From Aphidius gifuensis (taxonomy: Eukaryota > Arthropoda > Insecta > Hymenoptera > Braconidae), in NCBI RefSeq assembly GCF_014905175.1, contig NC_057788.1, positions 13,355,404 through 13,419,403 of the forward strand: a stretch of DNA of 64,000 nt, read 5' to 3'. Below are positions 21,225 to 31,599 of this stretch, one piece after another. A program made the position numbers and the translations under genes. The notes beneath the pieces are model-generated. The model was not told where the DNA came from. It saw only the letters and a program-made list of their open reading frames with translations, and searched no databases. How positions within the stretch are numbered: the first letter of the stretch is position 1; every line of letters starts with the position of its first letter.

Positions 21225-21460
21225 TAGAGTCAGCAAAGTCTCACGCGCATATTAATTTTTTGCAATTTATATTTATTTTTTATCATAAACAATTAAATAC
21301 TACGACAGCATTTCATTAGTTTATATTTGAAAATCCCACGTATCAAGAGTCAGCTAATTTTTTTGCAAAGTTGTATTTTTATATACATAGGTGGAGTTAA
21401 AAAAAAATAACACAAATGGAGAGTCAGCAATTTTTTTTGCAAAATTGTATTTTAAAAATA
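21225..21460 (+). repeat. Three diverged copies of a GAGTCAGC-containing repeat
   Basis: AGAGTCAGCAA...TTTTTGCAA followed by TTGTATTTT-like sequence occurs near 21228, 21350 and 21419, at spacings of about 120 and 70 bases. Non-coding; between the small genes and the tRNA. Confidence 0.55.
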
Positions 21461-21501
21461 TTTATGTATGGGACATGAAACGTGAGAAGTCCTACCAATA
21501 A

Positions 21502-21605
21502 CCTTCGATAGCTCACTTGGTAGAGCACTGGACTGTAATTGCATATTGTTATAAACAATTTAAAAAGTTATCCATTGGTCGTTGGTTCGAACCCGGCTCA
21601 AAGGA
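21502..21605 (+). tRNA. tRNA-Tyr (GTA) with a 31-base intron
   Basis: CCTTCGATAGCTCACTTGG opens the acceptor and D arms, the anticodon GTA is at 21535-21537, an intron spans 21539-21569, and the T arm is GTTGGTTCGAACCCGGC. The intron position, just after base 37, is the normal one for eukaryotic tRNA-Tyr. Weak points: a C-A mismatch in the acceptor stem (5-68), a C-T mismatch at 27-43, and C for the usual G in the D loop. It may be a recent copy beginning to decay. A T run follows about 4 bases downstream (from 21610). Confidence 0.82.
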
Positions 21606-21623
21606 ATGTTTTTTTGTTATTTA

Positions 21624-21945
21624 ATGAGACAGGACATGAGACACGAGACATGAGACTTGAGACTTGAGCTATGCCCCAGGACATGAGACATGATAAATCG
21701 CATGTTAAAATAATAAAATTTAATTTTTCCCGGTCAAGTCTGTATTACCGACACATGACAATTGGGAATTCAAACCATCAAATGACAAATTTCTTACCAT
21801 CTCTGAATTATCAACAACTGGGAATTCAAATGAAAAATTTATTTACTATCTCTGTTTTACCGACCGAGTTGCAGTCCCCTGTCCCCTCGCCGATCTACCT
21901 TTTTTCGACCTCCTTCTGATCTAGAAACCTGGTTGATACACTACT
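21624..21945 (-). repeat. Right inverted terminal repeat of the Polinton
   Basis: Reverse complement of the left repeat (7591-7809), ending TACACTACT at 21945. It has about 100 extra bases (around 21680-21785). The inner part is a string of ACATGAGACA-like repeats. Confidence 0.7.
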
Positions 21946-22411
21946 GTCCTCCTATATCAGAATGAATAATAAATAATAGACGTTTGACATACTCTTTATT
22001 TTTAAATCTATTAAACGGCAATCTAGCTCGTTTCCCATTAATACACGCTTCACATAAATTTTCATCCGGTTTTATATTCGATAATTGCTCTATATCATTT
22101 ATCATATTATTATTTATTAAATTTAAAAATTTATCTTTGCTAATATGTCCTATGCGACGACGCCAAAGACTATAATTATTACTTTCAGTTGCATTATATA
22201 CCCANNNNNNNNNNNNNNNNNNNNNNNNNNNNNNNNNNNNNNNNNNNNNNNNNNNNNNNNNNNNNNNNNNNNNNNNNNNNNNNNNNNNNNNNNNNNNNNN
22301 NNNNTGCCATACCTGGTGTATTTCTACCATGATAGGTAGAATTAGGTAGAATTTCAGAGTATAGAGGATCGTGTCTTGGCCGTTGTCAGAAGAAACAAAA
22401 AAAAATTTCAA
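21946..22411 (-). pseudogene. Ty1/copia pol fragment (GAG-pre-integrase and integrase zinc finger)
   Basis: Reads SLWRRRIGHISKDKFLNLI, then NLCEACINGKRARLPFNRF and a terminal LLFIIHSDIGGQ. This is the copia-type pre-integrase domain: the first zinc His is Arg here (WRRR for WHRR), GH keeps the second, and CEAC keeps both Cys. It is interrupted by the N gap. The fragment stops at the start of the integrase core. It abuts the right Polinton repeat. Confidence 0.75.
22205..22304. other. Assembly gap, 100 N
   Basis: Exactly 100 unknown bases inside the copia fragment; likely a placeholder of unknown true size. Confidence 1.
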
Positions 22412-22639
22412 TTCAAATTATTAAGTATATTTTTTATTTTACGTCTTATTTTGCATTTTTAATATTGTTCTAGGACGATTGTCTCTAAACGACAAATGAC
22501 AATAATGAGGACAATTAACTTCAAAATTCAGAAAGACAATCATGTTTATGTAATATCTGAATGATCATAAATGACAGTAGTCAATTTCTTTCCTGAAAAT
22601 ATAATTTTTTTTTAAATTGTTTAAAAAAGAATATTTTTT

Positions 22640-22727
22640 TTCTTGTGACGCGCTTCTAAGTGCGCCCCCCTTTACACTGCGCCCTGGGCAGTTGCCCCTC
22701 TTGCCCACCCCTTGTTACGGCACTGTT
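22640..22727 (-). repeat. Terminal segment of a DNA transposon (CAGTGCCGTAAC type)
   Basis: The minus strand reads CAGTGCCGTAACAAGGGGTG, then GGGCAACTGCCCAGGGCGCA and GGGGGGCGCACTTAG. This GC-rich start is a common terminal motif of arthropod hAT-like DNA transposons. No partner end was found, so it is a one-ended fragment. Confidence 0.45.
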
Positions 22728-23042
22728 GGTTCGGTAATACGACTGGGAATCAACCTTGAAGAAAAATTTATTTTCGTTTTATAAAGTTATTTTTACGATT
22801 TTTTTTCATTTTTGGGCCTTATCCGTGTTCTGCTTATTATTTGAATGATAGAAAAAATTTTTTTACAACTGATAGAATCAAGAAATAGTATTTTATATAA
22901 ATAGTATGTGAAGTAGGTGATCCTTGCACGATCTTTAAGGTGCCAATACGAGTCACCACACGGAAAAAAATTTACCGTCGATTTTACTATGGTCCCACAG
23001 TAATCAAGAAACATCGGTCAACTAATATATTTTTTACAGTAA

Positions 23043-24029
23043 ATATCAATAAAAAATAAGTGCGTTACACCTGAAGGAATTCCTTGCATTGCAGTAGAAA
23101 TCGATGGATCATGGTCCAAGAGATCATATAAAGGTGGAAGGTATGATGCTCTATAAGGACTGGCAGTCATTGTTGGCACGTATACTAAAAAAGTACTTTT
23201 CCTTTCAATACGAAACAAATACTGCTCAGTTTGTGACAGAGCAAAAAATCGAAATATTATTCCAAAAGAAAACCACAAAAATTACTGTTGGAAAAATTAT
23301 GACAGAAATGATGCTTCAACTGCTATGGAAGCAGATATTATTGCTGAAGGATTTAGACAAAGTTACCCTGTCCATAAAGTTATCTATAATCCTATTGTTG
23401 GAGATGGTGACAGTATTGTCTATAAAAAACTGGTGGACATGGATCCTTATGCGCATTTAGGTGTTCATGTCGAAAAAATTGAATGCAAAAATCATTTATT
23501 AAAAAATTTTGGCAAGCATGTTGCTGCAGTTGGAAACTTAGTAGTTAAACTTTCTGTGAGAAAGCAACTTAAACCAAAAAGAATTCCCGTGTTACGAAAA
23601 TATGTAGCTCAAAGTGGACAATTTATGCGATCTTTACTTGAAAAAAAAATCAAGCAGCTCAACTCTGAAAATTTAACAAGAGAAATAATACTCAAAAGAT
23701 ATACGAAGTTTGTATCAACATTACAATCACACACTTTTGGTGAACACAAATACTGTGATTCTACAGAAATGAATTGTGATGAAAGAGACGACAATATGGT
23801 AAACGATCTCAAACTAGTTGGAATGTACCAGCTGATTACAAAACATGTGAATGATGTAGCACGCCATTCTCAAAGTCTATTGAAAGATAAAACAACAAAC
23901 CATGCGGAATCTCATCATTCAATTACCAATAAACATTTATCTGGCCGCAGACTGAATTATAGTATGCGTAACAGTTATGAATTGAGAGCATTGTGCGGTG
24001 GTGTACATTCAACTCTCAAGATGTATTGA
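23043..24029 (+). pseudogene. Mutator-like (MULE-type) transposase, N-terminally truncated, one stop
   Basis: The first recognisable segment is GIPCIAVEIDGSWSKRSYKG (first catalytic Asp in DGSW, 23103-23105), then a TAA after RYDAL, then YCSVCDRAKN and, from 23325, a 234-codon open frame. It carries NPIVGDGDSIVYKKL (second Asp, GDGDS near 23403), HVEKIECKNHLLKN and TNHAESHHS. This is the core pattern of Mutator-family transposases with the CKNHLLRN signature common in arthropods. The 5' part before 23043 is not recognisable. The end overlaps the next frame by 37 bases, probably through one frameshift at 24000-24010, so the two may be one original polyprotein. Confidence 0.65.
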
Positions 24030-25843
24030 GCCAACTTCACAAATTTGATAATAAAGTTGTTCCAGCTCAAATTTTAAAGATGGAAGCTAGTAGACAAGCT
24101 TCTGTCAAAGCCACTCATGCGTATAGAGCACGTAATAATTTAAAAAAAAGACAATATAATCACAAAACGGACATAAACTATGGTCCAAATTGTGATAGAG
24201 CTGACATTGCACCAGAACAATATACACTACTTGAAGGTGAGCATTTCGAAAGATTAAGAAAAAATCAAAATGATCGAGCTGAAATTGAAAAAATTACAAG
24301 AGCGCAAGCTTCATCACCTTTGTGGAAAGAATATCGCAAAGACTTAATTACAGCATCAAATTTTGGTGAAATTTTTCATCTCCTGCCAGCAACTTCATGC
24401 GCGAATATAGTCAAAAAAATTCGTTATGGTTTGAGCTGTAATACAAAGCAGATGAAATTAGGTAAAGACTCTGAAAAAGATGCTATTGTAAAATTATCAG
24501 AATCAATTGATAAAAAGATATATGCGTGTGGATTACTTATTGATGAACGTTGTTGTTTTCTTGGTGCTACACCAGATATGTGCATTGAAAACGAAGATAG
24601 TATTATTGAAGTAAAATGCTTAGCATCTGCAATAGGTAAAACTGTAGACCAAGCATTGAGATCTGGAAAAAATTATCGACGAATATTCGATATTAACGAT
24701 CTCAATAAAATGAATGAAAACCACAATTATTATTTCCAAGTACAAGGTCAATTACATATAGCTCAAAAACAACTATGTTACTTTGCAGTATACACTTTAA
24801 ATTCAAAATTGAATCTGGAAGATGATAGTCAGTACATGGATTATGAGAATATGGAAATATATGATATAAAATATATAAAAGTCATGAAAGATCCCGATTT
24901 CTGGGAAATCGTGCGACCTGTTCTCGAAAAGTTTTACATGAATTGTTTTCTTCCAGAAATTATTAATCCCAGGCATGAATTTAATTCGCCAATTAAAGAT
25001 CCTCTATACATTATAGAAGCTCAAAAAAATGCAGATAAAAAAAATGCAAGGAATAAACGTTCAAAAAACAGCAATGATATAGATAGTCAAATTCCGACAA
25101 AAATCGTTAAAAAGGTTCCTGGAGAGTCAGGTGAAAACGAGACAGACATAAAATGTTCAGAAAAAGATGATGATGTTGAAGTTATTGATTCATCGTCACT
25201 GAACCACAGGTCTAGAAATGAAAAAGCTTTCATTATCTCTGAGCAAATAAGATCGGCTAAATTGTATGAAACTCTTGTGAAAGACTTACCCAGGAGAAAG
25301 ATTGCTATTATTAATAACATTAAATCTCACAATATGATATTTGACGAAGGAATAGAATTATTTTTGCAAACGCTAGTAAAAAATAGTGATTTTACTGTTA
25401 TACCTGTTTGGTATATTAACAGTCCTCACGTTATAAAGCCTTCAGAAAGTCAAAATGACCTACAAATTTTAGGTGGTACATCTGATAATCGACATTGGGC
25501 CTGTATCTATTATAACGGATCTCAAATCTATGTTTACGACAGCATGCTTCGTAAGAGATTATCAGAAAAAGAAAAAACATTCATAGCTAAGCGCTATCCA
25601 CATATTGATGACAAAGACATTTTATTTGAAAATGTAACAAGACAGCCAGATGCTACAAGTTGTGGTGCATACGCTGCTGCATATGCGACAGCTGTCGTAT
25701 TAGGTTACGATCCAAGCAGCATTCAATTTTCTCGAAAGGCCGTGCATATTCGAGCACACATGGCAAAAATTATTGAAGAAAAGAAAGTTTCACTTTTTCC
25801 AAATTTTTCTGCAGATGAAAAAATTTCTATAATAAATAATTAA
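23993..25843 (+). CDS. YqaJ-type exonuclease fused to Ulp1-type (C48) protease
   Basis: An open frame of 616 codons (first possible start GTG; the true N-terminus may continue from the transposase frame). Residues about 100-335 form a YqaJ/lambda-exonuclease-like nuclease: LITASNFGEIF, the active site PDMCIENEDSIIEVKC (Asp195, Glu206, Lys208) and YFQVQGQLHIA (Gln249, 251, 253). A charged linker (about 350-430) is rich in Lys, Ser and Asp. Residues about 440-605 form a Ulp1-type cysteine protease: NRHWACIYY (His501), VYDSML (Asp516) and RQPDATSCGAYAA (Gln551, Cys557). All catalytic residues of both enzymes are present. It directly follows a Mutator-like transposase, so it probably belonged to the same mobile element. 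The YqaJ part could trim or resect DNA ends; the protease target is unknown. Confidence 0.82.
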   Translation: MRWCTFNSQDVLSQLHKFDNKVVPAQILKMEASRQASVKATHAYRARNNLKKRQYNHKTDINYGPNCDRADIAPEQYTLLEGEHFERLRKNQNDRAEIEKITRAQASSPLWKEYRKDLITASNFGEIFHLLPATSCANIVKKIRYGLSCNTKQMKLGKDSEKDAIVKLSESIDKKIYACGLLIDERCCFLGATPDMCIENEDSIIEVKCLASAIGKTVDQALRSGKNYRRIFDINDLNKMNENHNYYFQVQGQLHIAQKQLCYFAVYTLNSKLNLEDDSQYMDYENMEIYDIKYIKVMKDPDFWEIVRPVLEKFYMNCFLPEIINPRHEFNSPIKDPLYIIEAQKNADKKNARNKRSKNSNDIDSQIPTKIVKKVPGESGENETDIKCSEKDDDVEVIDSSSLNHRSRNEKAFIISEQIRSAKLYETLVKDLPRRKIAIINNIKSHNMIFDEGIELFLQTLVKNSDFTVIPVWYINSPHVIKPSESQNDLQILGGTSDNRHWACIYYNGSQIYVYDSMLRKRLSEKEKTFIAKRYPHIDDKDILFENVTRQPDATSCGAYAAAYATAVVLGYDPSSIQFSRKAVHIRAHMAKIIEEKKVSLFPNFSADEKISIINN

Positions 25844-27097
25844 TGATAAAAAAATATAATCTTGTATTTTATTATTGATAATCAATGTAAACGCATAAAA
25901 AAAAAATTGCGACATAAAATGAGTTATTACTAGGTAATGGCGACTCTTTGTTAGAAGAACATGATGACCAAAAATTTTATACAGAAGTGTGTAAAATACT
26001 AGAATAGTCGGGAATAATTGAATTTCTATTAGAAAATCAGAAGCTCACTTTTGTACATAACAATTGTGGGGGAGGATGGAGGGACTTCTTAATAATAAAC
26101 TACCTAGATAACCGAACTCTAGAAAATTTCCGGAAAATTACTGGAACGATTAATGAAAATCTGCATAGTAATTCTACCAGAAATTTACTGGAAAATAACT
26201 GCAAATTATTTCCAGAAATGCTCACTAGTAAATTTCCAGTAACTTACTAGTATAAAATAACATTGATTTGAAATAAGTTATGGTTATGCTTACTGTAAAT
26301 TTAGTATACAATAACTGGAAAACTTTTCTGGTGGTGCTTACTATCGATTTACTGGAAAATTATTGAAAAAGTTTTCTAGTAGCGCTTACGACCAAATTTA
26401 CTAAATATTTATTGAAAATCTTTTGTCGAAGTGCAAAAATACCGAGGAAAAGCAGTACCTATAAAAAAATAGAGCTAAGGATTTAATGTAACCAAAAAAA
26501 TTATGTGGTAAGCAACATTGATTCCTGAGCCACATCTTTTCCTTAGCTACTGCTTTTACTTGAACAGTTTTATTAGGAAAAAAAAATACGTGTAATTGAT
26601 TTATCAAATAAAGAAAAATACCAAGGACAGGGAGCGGATAAGGAATTAATGCTGCTTGAAACATAATTTTTTTAGCACAACATTACATGATACTACATTA
26701 ATTCTTTAGCTCCATTTTTTTATAGCTACTGCTTTTCATTGGTATTTTTATTTATTTAATAAATGAAAAAAAAGTAATTTAATTTCAAAAAATAATAGTA
26801 TGATTATAGCAATTTCTTTAAATAAATTGAAATACCTAAGAAAAGACGGAGCTGAGTGAAAAATAGAGCTTACCCCATAATTGCCTAGATGATTTTTCTC
26901 ACTACCAGAAAAGTTTTCCAATAATTTTCCAGTAAATTGATAGTCACCGTAAGTTACCGGAAATATACCAATTATGTATTCTAGAAATGCGTGGTTATCT
27001 GGGTAATAATATTGATATACAAAACTCAAATTTTTAGTTACGAAAAATAATTATTTACTAGTAAAGTTTTAGCTGACTCAGAATTTTTTTTTTAATT
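25844..27097. other. Repeat-rich interval with TTTCCAGTAA-type motifs
   Basis: No gene recognised. From 26110 to 26400 and again 26890-26990 the sequence is built of diverged direct and inverted copies of TTTCCAGTAA / TTACTGGAAA, giving several potential stem-loops. The sections around 26430-26550 and 26620-26740 are related to each other in part. Probably non-autonomous transposon debris. Confidence 0.45.
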
Positions 27098-27240
27098 ACC
27101 AACTTGGAAAAAAATTTTCGAATTTTGAGAAAAAAAATGTTGAATGCTCTTGAGGACAGTTAAGACAATATACGAGTAAATTTTCAGATTTTTTGTACAC
27201 GTAGTTTTTGAAATAAAATCCACTTGTACAAGCTGAAGCA
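27098..27240 (+). repeat. Single copy of the 144-base repeat also found in tandem at 29556-29945
   Basis: Shares ACCAACTTGGAAAAAAATTT, AATTTTCAGATTTTTTGTAC and ACGTAGTTTTTGAAA with the tandem array 2.4 kb downstream, in the same orientation. Confidence 0.7.
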
Positions 27241-27558
27241 ATTGGTTGTTTACAACAATTACATTTATTTGCACCAAAACATTTCAATTTATCATCATTA
27301 GAACCAAATTTATGGTGTACCAATTATTAAATTTAAAAAAATTAATCATTTTGCATTTATACACTATGAGACACGAGATCTTGCTGAACTGGTTTTTCAA
27401 TTAATAACACGTAAGTATTTAAAAAAAAAAAAAAAAAAATTACTAACCATTGTCAGAGTGTAATTGTTGTTTTACAAATAATTTAATCAGGTCCAGGAAG
27501 AGTTGCCGAGTATCATCAATGGGAAGTACGTTAGGCAAAACTAATTGGTTCATCAAAA

Positions 27559-27729
27559 ATGTTGGAAAGACGACGTTCAATTGAAAAAGCTGTTGCTGCA
27601 CCTCACAGTCTTCTTTTACCACCACATGAACAACAAAAATTATTACAAGAACAACAACAAAACGCATCATATACTGGTGGCAACAAACGTGCAGCAAGAA
27701 GAAAAATTAAAGAGACACATCAGAGCTAG
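27559..27729 (+). CDS. Short Gln-rich basic ORF, unrecognised
   Basis: 56 codons starting MLERRRSIEKAVAAPHSLLL, then a Gln-rich stretch (HEQQKLLQEQQQ) and a basic end (NKRAARRKIKE). Composition looks protein-like. About 65 bases downstream a long T tract and TTTTAG form an acceptor-like site before another short frame (ILRNEHVIFEFQGDI) that soon stops, so this may be a decayed spliced gene. No family recognised. Confidence 0.3.
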   Translation: MLERRRSIEKAVAAPHSLLLPPHEQQKLLQEQQQNASYTGGNKRAARRKIKETHQS

Positions 27730-29555
27730 CTGTTGCTGAAAACTCAACTGTTTTAATTGTTTTTTTTTTTTTTTTTTTTTGTTTTGTTTTAGATAATAAT
27801 TCTACGTAACGAACATGTTATTTTTGAATTTCAAGGTGATATTTTTATGACAATTAAGCTTGCTGTTAATTAAACATCAAGAAATGTCTATTATCGTCTT
27901 TGCAATGTGCTTGCTGATCCACAATCACTTCATTTTTTACCATTTACATCAAATCGAATTGAAGCATATCATTAATTCAACAAAATGTCCATTACATTTT
28001 AGAATGCTCGTACTATCATTCGAATTTTATTCTTATACATTGTCTTTATTATATTTTAATCATCGACTTTAAATTTTTCACTATTAATGCTTTGATATTT
28101 AATTTTTTCAAAATGATTATTTTTTAAAGATAGGTATATTTTATATTACTGTCTTGTTTAATTGAATTTAAAGTGTTTTGATAATATTTTTAAAACTAAA
28201 TTTTTCATTAATTATCTGGATCATTGTGATCTTTAAAAACTTGACGTTCATATAAATGTCGTATTTTAATCATTAAAAAAAGTAAAAATAAAAAAAAAAA
28301 TTGTGAAACAATTATCAACAAGTTTTGTTGATAATATTTTACGCAACGAAATTGATCAATGATCATATAAATTATAAATGAACGATAAAAATTTCTGGTA
28401 GGATAACTTTTTTGATATTTCACATTGATTTTTATTGCTTATTTTTTTTATCGATAAAATATTTGTTACTATTTATTACTGTTATTTGTTTTTATATAGA
28501 TTATGATTATTTGTTGTTATGACAGGTGGCTAACTGACTACAGTCACGACGCCAAAATACCGTGCAAGTAGCGAAACAATAATTGCCCAGATACCACTGC
28601 GCACTCTTAATTAAATTTCAAAATTATAATGGAAAACAATTAATTACAATTATTTATACAATTCCCTAAACTCTAATAATGATTTCTTAAACTTTATCAA
28701 CTAATTTCCTATCGATTGGACTCATTGCTTTATTTTTTCTATTATACTGCCAACCAGTGATGGGCTTGTAATTTACATGGCTGATTTTCATACATGGGGT
28801 AATTTACATAAATTTCATTGCGCCATCTTACAGCAACCTCGGAACTTTGATTTTACAGTTGGTAATTTGAAATTTTTTGCTTTCTCTGTTTTTACAATGA
28901 CAAAAAATACAAAAAAAATGCCAAGGATAAACTCTGATTTTAATTTGTATATGTCAAATTAATGCAGGTTAATCATTAATGTTTATAATTTATTGTTCAC
29001 ATCTAATTCTTGTTTTATACCGATATGTTAATTTTATTGATTCAACAATAAATATTATAATTGTTTTCTGTAAATATTATTATACATATACTATATTTAT
29101 TCATTAAATGCAATTAGATAATAATAAGGCATCTTTGAACTTAAATTTAATTTTGATCGTTGCGAACCCAACTGGAATTAAAGAAAAATATGTCAAATAT
29201 GAACCTAATAAACGTGTGTGAAAAAAATTATACCTATTTAATTATCAAATTAAAACTGTTCATACTCCATAAGTAAAAATATAATTAAATTACTTATTTG
29301 CTATACTCACAGATGTATTTTTAATGTTCTTGGATGTCATTTCGTTGTGTCGTTACGCAAAAATATTTTTTTCAAACGTTATAATTGTTAAATGATTATT
29401 GTTTAATAATTTTATTGTTTATTGTTTATTAATATAACATGTAAACATCAATTGGCAGCTTGCTTTTTGTTGACGGCCGGTCAAAATGAAGCTCTAAAAA
29501 TGGCGGCGGACTAAATTACATAAATTACATAAGTTACATGTAAATTACAGTAATG
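27730..29555. other. Interval without recognised genes; possible short inverted-repeat element
   Basis: Mostly AT-rich. Near 28766-28835 and, inverted, near 29480-29552 the blocks TGTAATTTACATG, TAATTTACAT and CGCCAT occur in the same order, so 28766-29552 could be a small non-autonomous element of about 790 bases. The match is loose and no target duplication was found. Confidence 0.3.
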
Positions 29556-29945
29556 AAAAAAAAAAAGTTGGATGCCCTCGGGGATAGCTAAGACAATATA
29601 CCAGTAAATTTTCAGATTTTTTGTACACGTAGTTTTTGAAAAAAGTCGTTTTGAAAATTTATCGAAAATTACCAACTTGGAAAAAAATTTTCGAATTTTG
29701 AAAAAAAAAAAGTTGGATGCCCTCGGGGATAGCTAAGACAATATACCAGTAAATTTTCAGATTTTTTGTACACGTAGTTTTTGAAAAAAGTCGTTTTGAA
29801 AATTTTTTTTCAAGTACCGACTTAAAAAAAAATTTTTGAATTTAAAAAAAAAAAAATGGATGCCCTCGGGGATAGCTAAGACAATATACCAGTAAATTTT
29901 CAGATTTTCTGACACGTAGTTTTTGGAAAAAGTTGTTTTGAAAAT
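29556..29945 (+). repeat. Three tandem copies of a 143-145-base repeat
   Basis: GATGCCCTCGGGGATAGC begins at 29571, 29716 and 29859. Each unit ends with a T-rich/A-rich block around ACACGTAGTTTTTG. Satellite-like; a diverged single unit is at 27098-27240. Confidence 0.8.
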
Positions 29946-29956
29946 TGTAGTTATGG

Positions 29957-30256
29957 TAATGCAGAATCGGGTTTCATGTCGCCTCAATAAATAAATTCCT
30001 AATGAAATAATTAAGTTTTAAATTTATCAATTACCTAATGATCTATTTGATAAATATAAAAAATTTTTAATTAATTTTTATGACCAACTAACATTGAAAA
30101 TTTTAATTTGCTTAAAAATGCAAACCAACAAATTTGAATTTTTGTTTTTTATTATAATCATTTTTTAAATTCAAATGCTTTAATAAATTAGATTTTTTTA
30201 ATATCATTATTTTTCTCCAAACTGTCTTAACTTTTAAAATTTCTTCTACAATAGAC
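29957..30256 (+). repeat. Dispersed repeat shared with 49100-49345
   Basis: The blocks CACCTAATGATCTATTTRAT (ACCTAATGATCTATTT here), TTATGACCAACTAACATT and TTTGCTTAAAAATGCAAACC occur here and at about 49130-49245 in the same order and orientation. Both copies lie close to sequence of gypsy LTR family 2. Confidence 0.65.
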
Positions 30257-30692
30257 AAACTGTAGTGATTCTCACTGCCTTATACAAGGAAAGGCATCAA
30301 GCAAACTATAATCCTCCAACCAACAAATCCGTCTCATTATTATATATATATTATTATTTTTTAAGGTTTTTCAAGGTTTTTTATATATTGTTTTTGATTA
30401 TTTAAAAATACTATTTGAATAATATCGCGTTCTCTATAATTAATTACGTAATTAGGCGGAATTGTCAATAAAAATTGCGCGAAAATACCTATTAATATCG
30501 CATCTATTAGATAATAAAATTATAAACAATAGAGTTGTTGGACAAATGAGTATAAGTTAATATCGCGTTTTCTAGTTGTTAGTGGGTCGCTCGTTACCTA
30601 GCCAATAATATCGCGCCTAATAAATAATAATCTATAAATAACGGAGTTGTTAACTATTGAAACTTGATTTTAAAATTTTTTCTTGATAACGG

Positions 30693-30710
30693 GTCCCTTT
30701 TTGGGCGCCA
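30693..30710 (-). other. Primer-binding site, tRNA-Lys type
   Basis: The minus strand reads TGGCGCCCAAAAAGGGAC immediately inside LTR-2; it is the same primer class as in gypsy A, with a further mismatch. Confidence 0.6.
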
Positions 30711-30712
30711 TT

Positions 30713-31566
30713 TGAAACGTGACATTTTTGCATGTTACCTTCTCGGACTGATTATCAAGTATTTTATTCGGTTCATTTATTAATTTATCTCGAAACACAA
30801 AACTAACCAAATTCAATATTCAAAAACGTAAATTATTATTATTTCAATGTTAAGATCGTGTAGTTTTCAATTCGCCCTAAAACTCGAAAAAGGCATAACA
30901 CATTTATACCAAAAACACTGAACAAAAAGAACAAATAAACCCAACAACCGGAAACAATAACCAAACAACGTATCAATAATTAGCCTAGAGGGACGCTAGA
31001 ATCGCTCAGTGTGCTGGTCGTGGTAAAAGGGCCGGATAAAGTCACAAGAAAAATAATGAATATCAATCAAATAATCAACAAAACACATTAATATTTTATA
31101 CTCAAACCAAAACGTAATATTCATTATCCAAAACTTAAACGTAAATCAAAATACAAAACGTAGTCTCAAAACCTCAAAACGTACAACAAAACTTACTCGC
31201 GACCTTGAATTTAATTTGTTAATTAAATAAACAAACGGACCGCGTATCTAATTATTTAAACAAAACTAAACTAAATAATCAAAACGAAAATATATGCTTG
31301 ACGTTGTCCATGATTCACACGGACAACGCCCCAAAACTAACCTACAAAATCCGCGTGTCTGCTGGGTCTCCAGCTAGACACATAAGTACCCTAATATACG
31401 TCAACCAAGAGCTGATCACGAAACGTGTGCATCTTAACACGTCCCACAGCCAAGAGAGTTAGATCAGCCCAAGATATTTCGGAGCAGCTCGGATCTACCA
31501 AGCTGTCCCCACTCAAGGCTATCCCTCCTCTTTTTATCTTGATAAAAAGGGGGAGAATATACTACA
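30713..31566 (-). repeat. LTR family 2, complete copy
   Basis: 854 bases. On the minus strand it starts TGTAGTATATTCTCCCCC and ends GTCACGTTTCA, so it has canonical TG...CA ends. A plus-strand partial copy is at 48778-49018. It abuts the third Polinton at 31566. Confidence 0.75.
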
Positions 31567-31599
31567 AAATAATAATAAAGGTAATATAAGGTTTTAACA

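Larger units (their letters stand above)
7591..21945. mobile_element. Composite Polinton/Maverick element with inverted terminal repeats
   Basis: A 14.35 kb interval bounded by long inverted repeats (7591-7809 and 21624-21945), close to the usual 15-20 kb size of Polintons. It contains remnants of the hallmark set: protein-primed PolB, retroviral-type integrase, FtsK/HerA-type packaging ATPase, adenovirus-type protease, and capsid-like and penton-like genes. Two integrases and two copies of the 'WDDPNEL' gene show that at least two elements are nested or recombined inside. About 3.8 kb of foreign sequence splits the ATPase. No matching 6-base target duplication is visible at the ends, so the borders are inferred from the inverted repeats alone. 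Confidence 0.7.
30257..31566 (-). mobile_element. Gypsy element B, LTR plus leader fragment
   Basis: On the minus strand: LTR (31566-30713), primer site (30710-30693), then about 330 bases of leader with ATATCGCG/GAGTTGTT motifs like those of gypsy A. The leader then breaks at a plus-strand copy of the element's 3' end (30257-30350: GTAGTGATTCTCACTGCC, AATCCTCCAACCAACRA), which also occurs at 48659. No coding region remains. Confidence 0.65.

Noticed and set aside
29521..29990. Possible CRISPR-like array at 29.5-29.9 kb
   Set aside because: Only three units of about 144 bases with no unique spacers; an ordinary tandem repeat in a eukaryotic genome.
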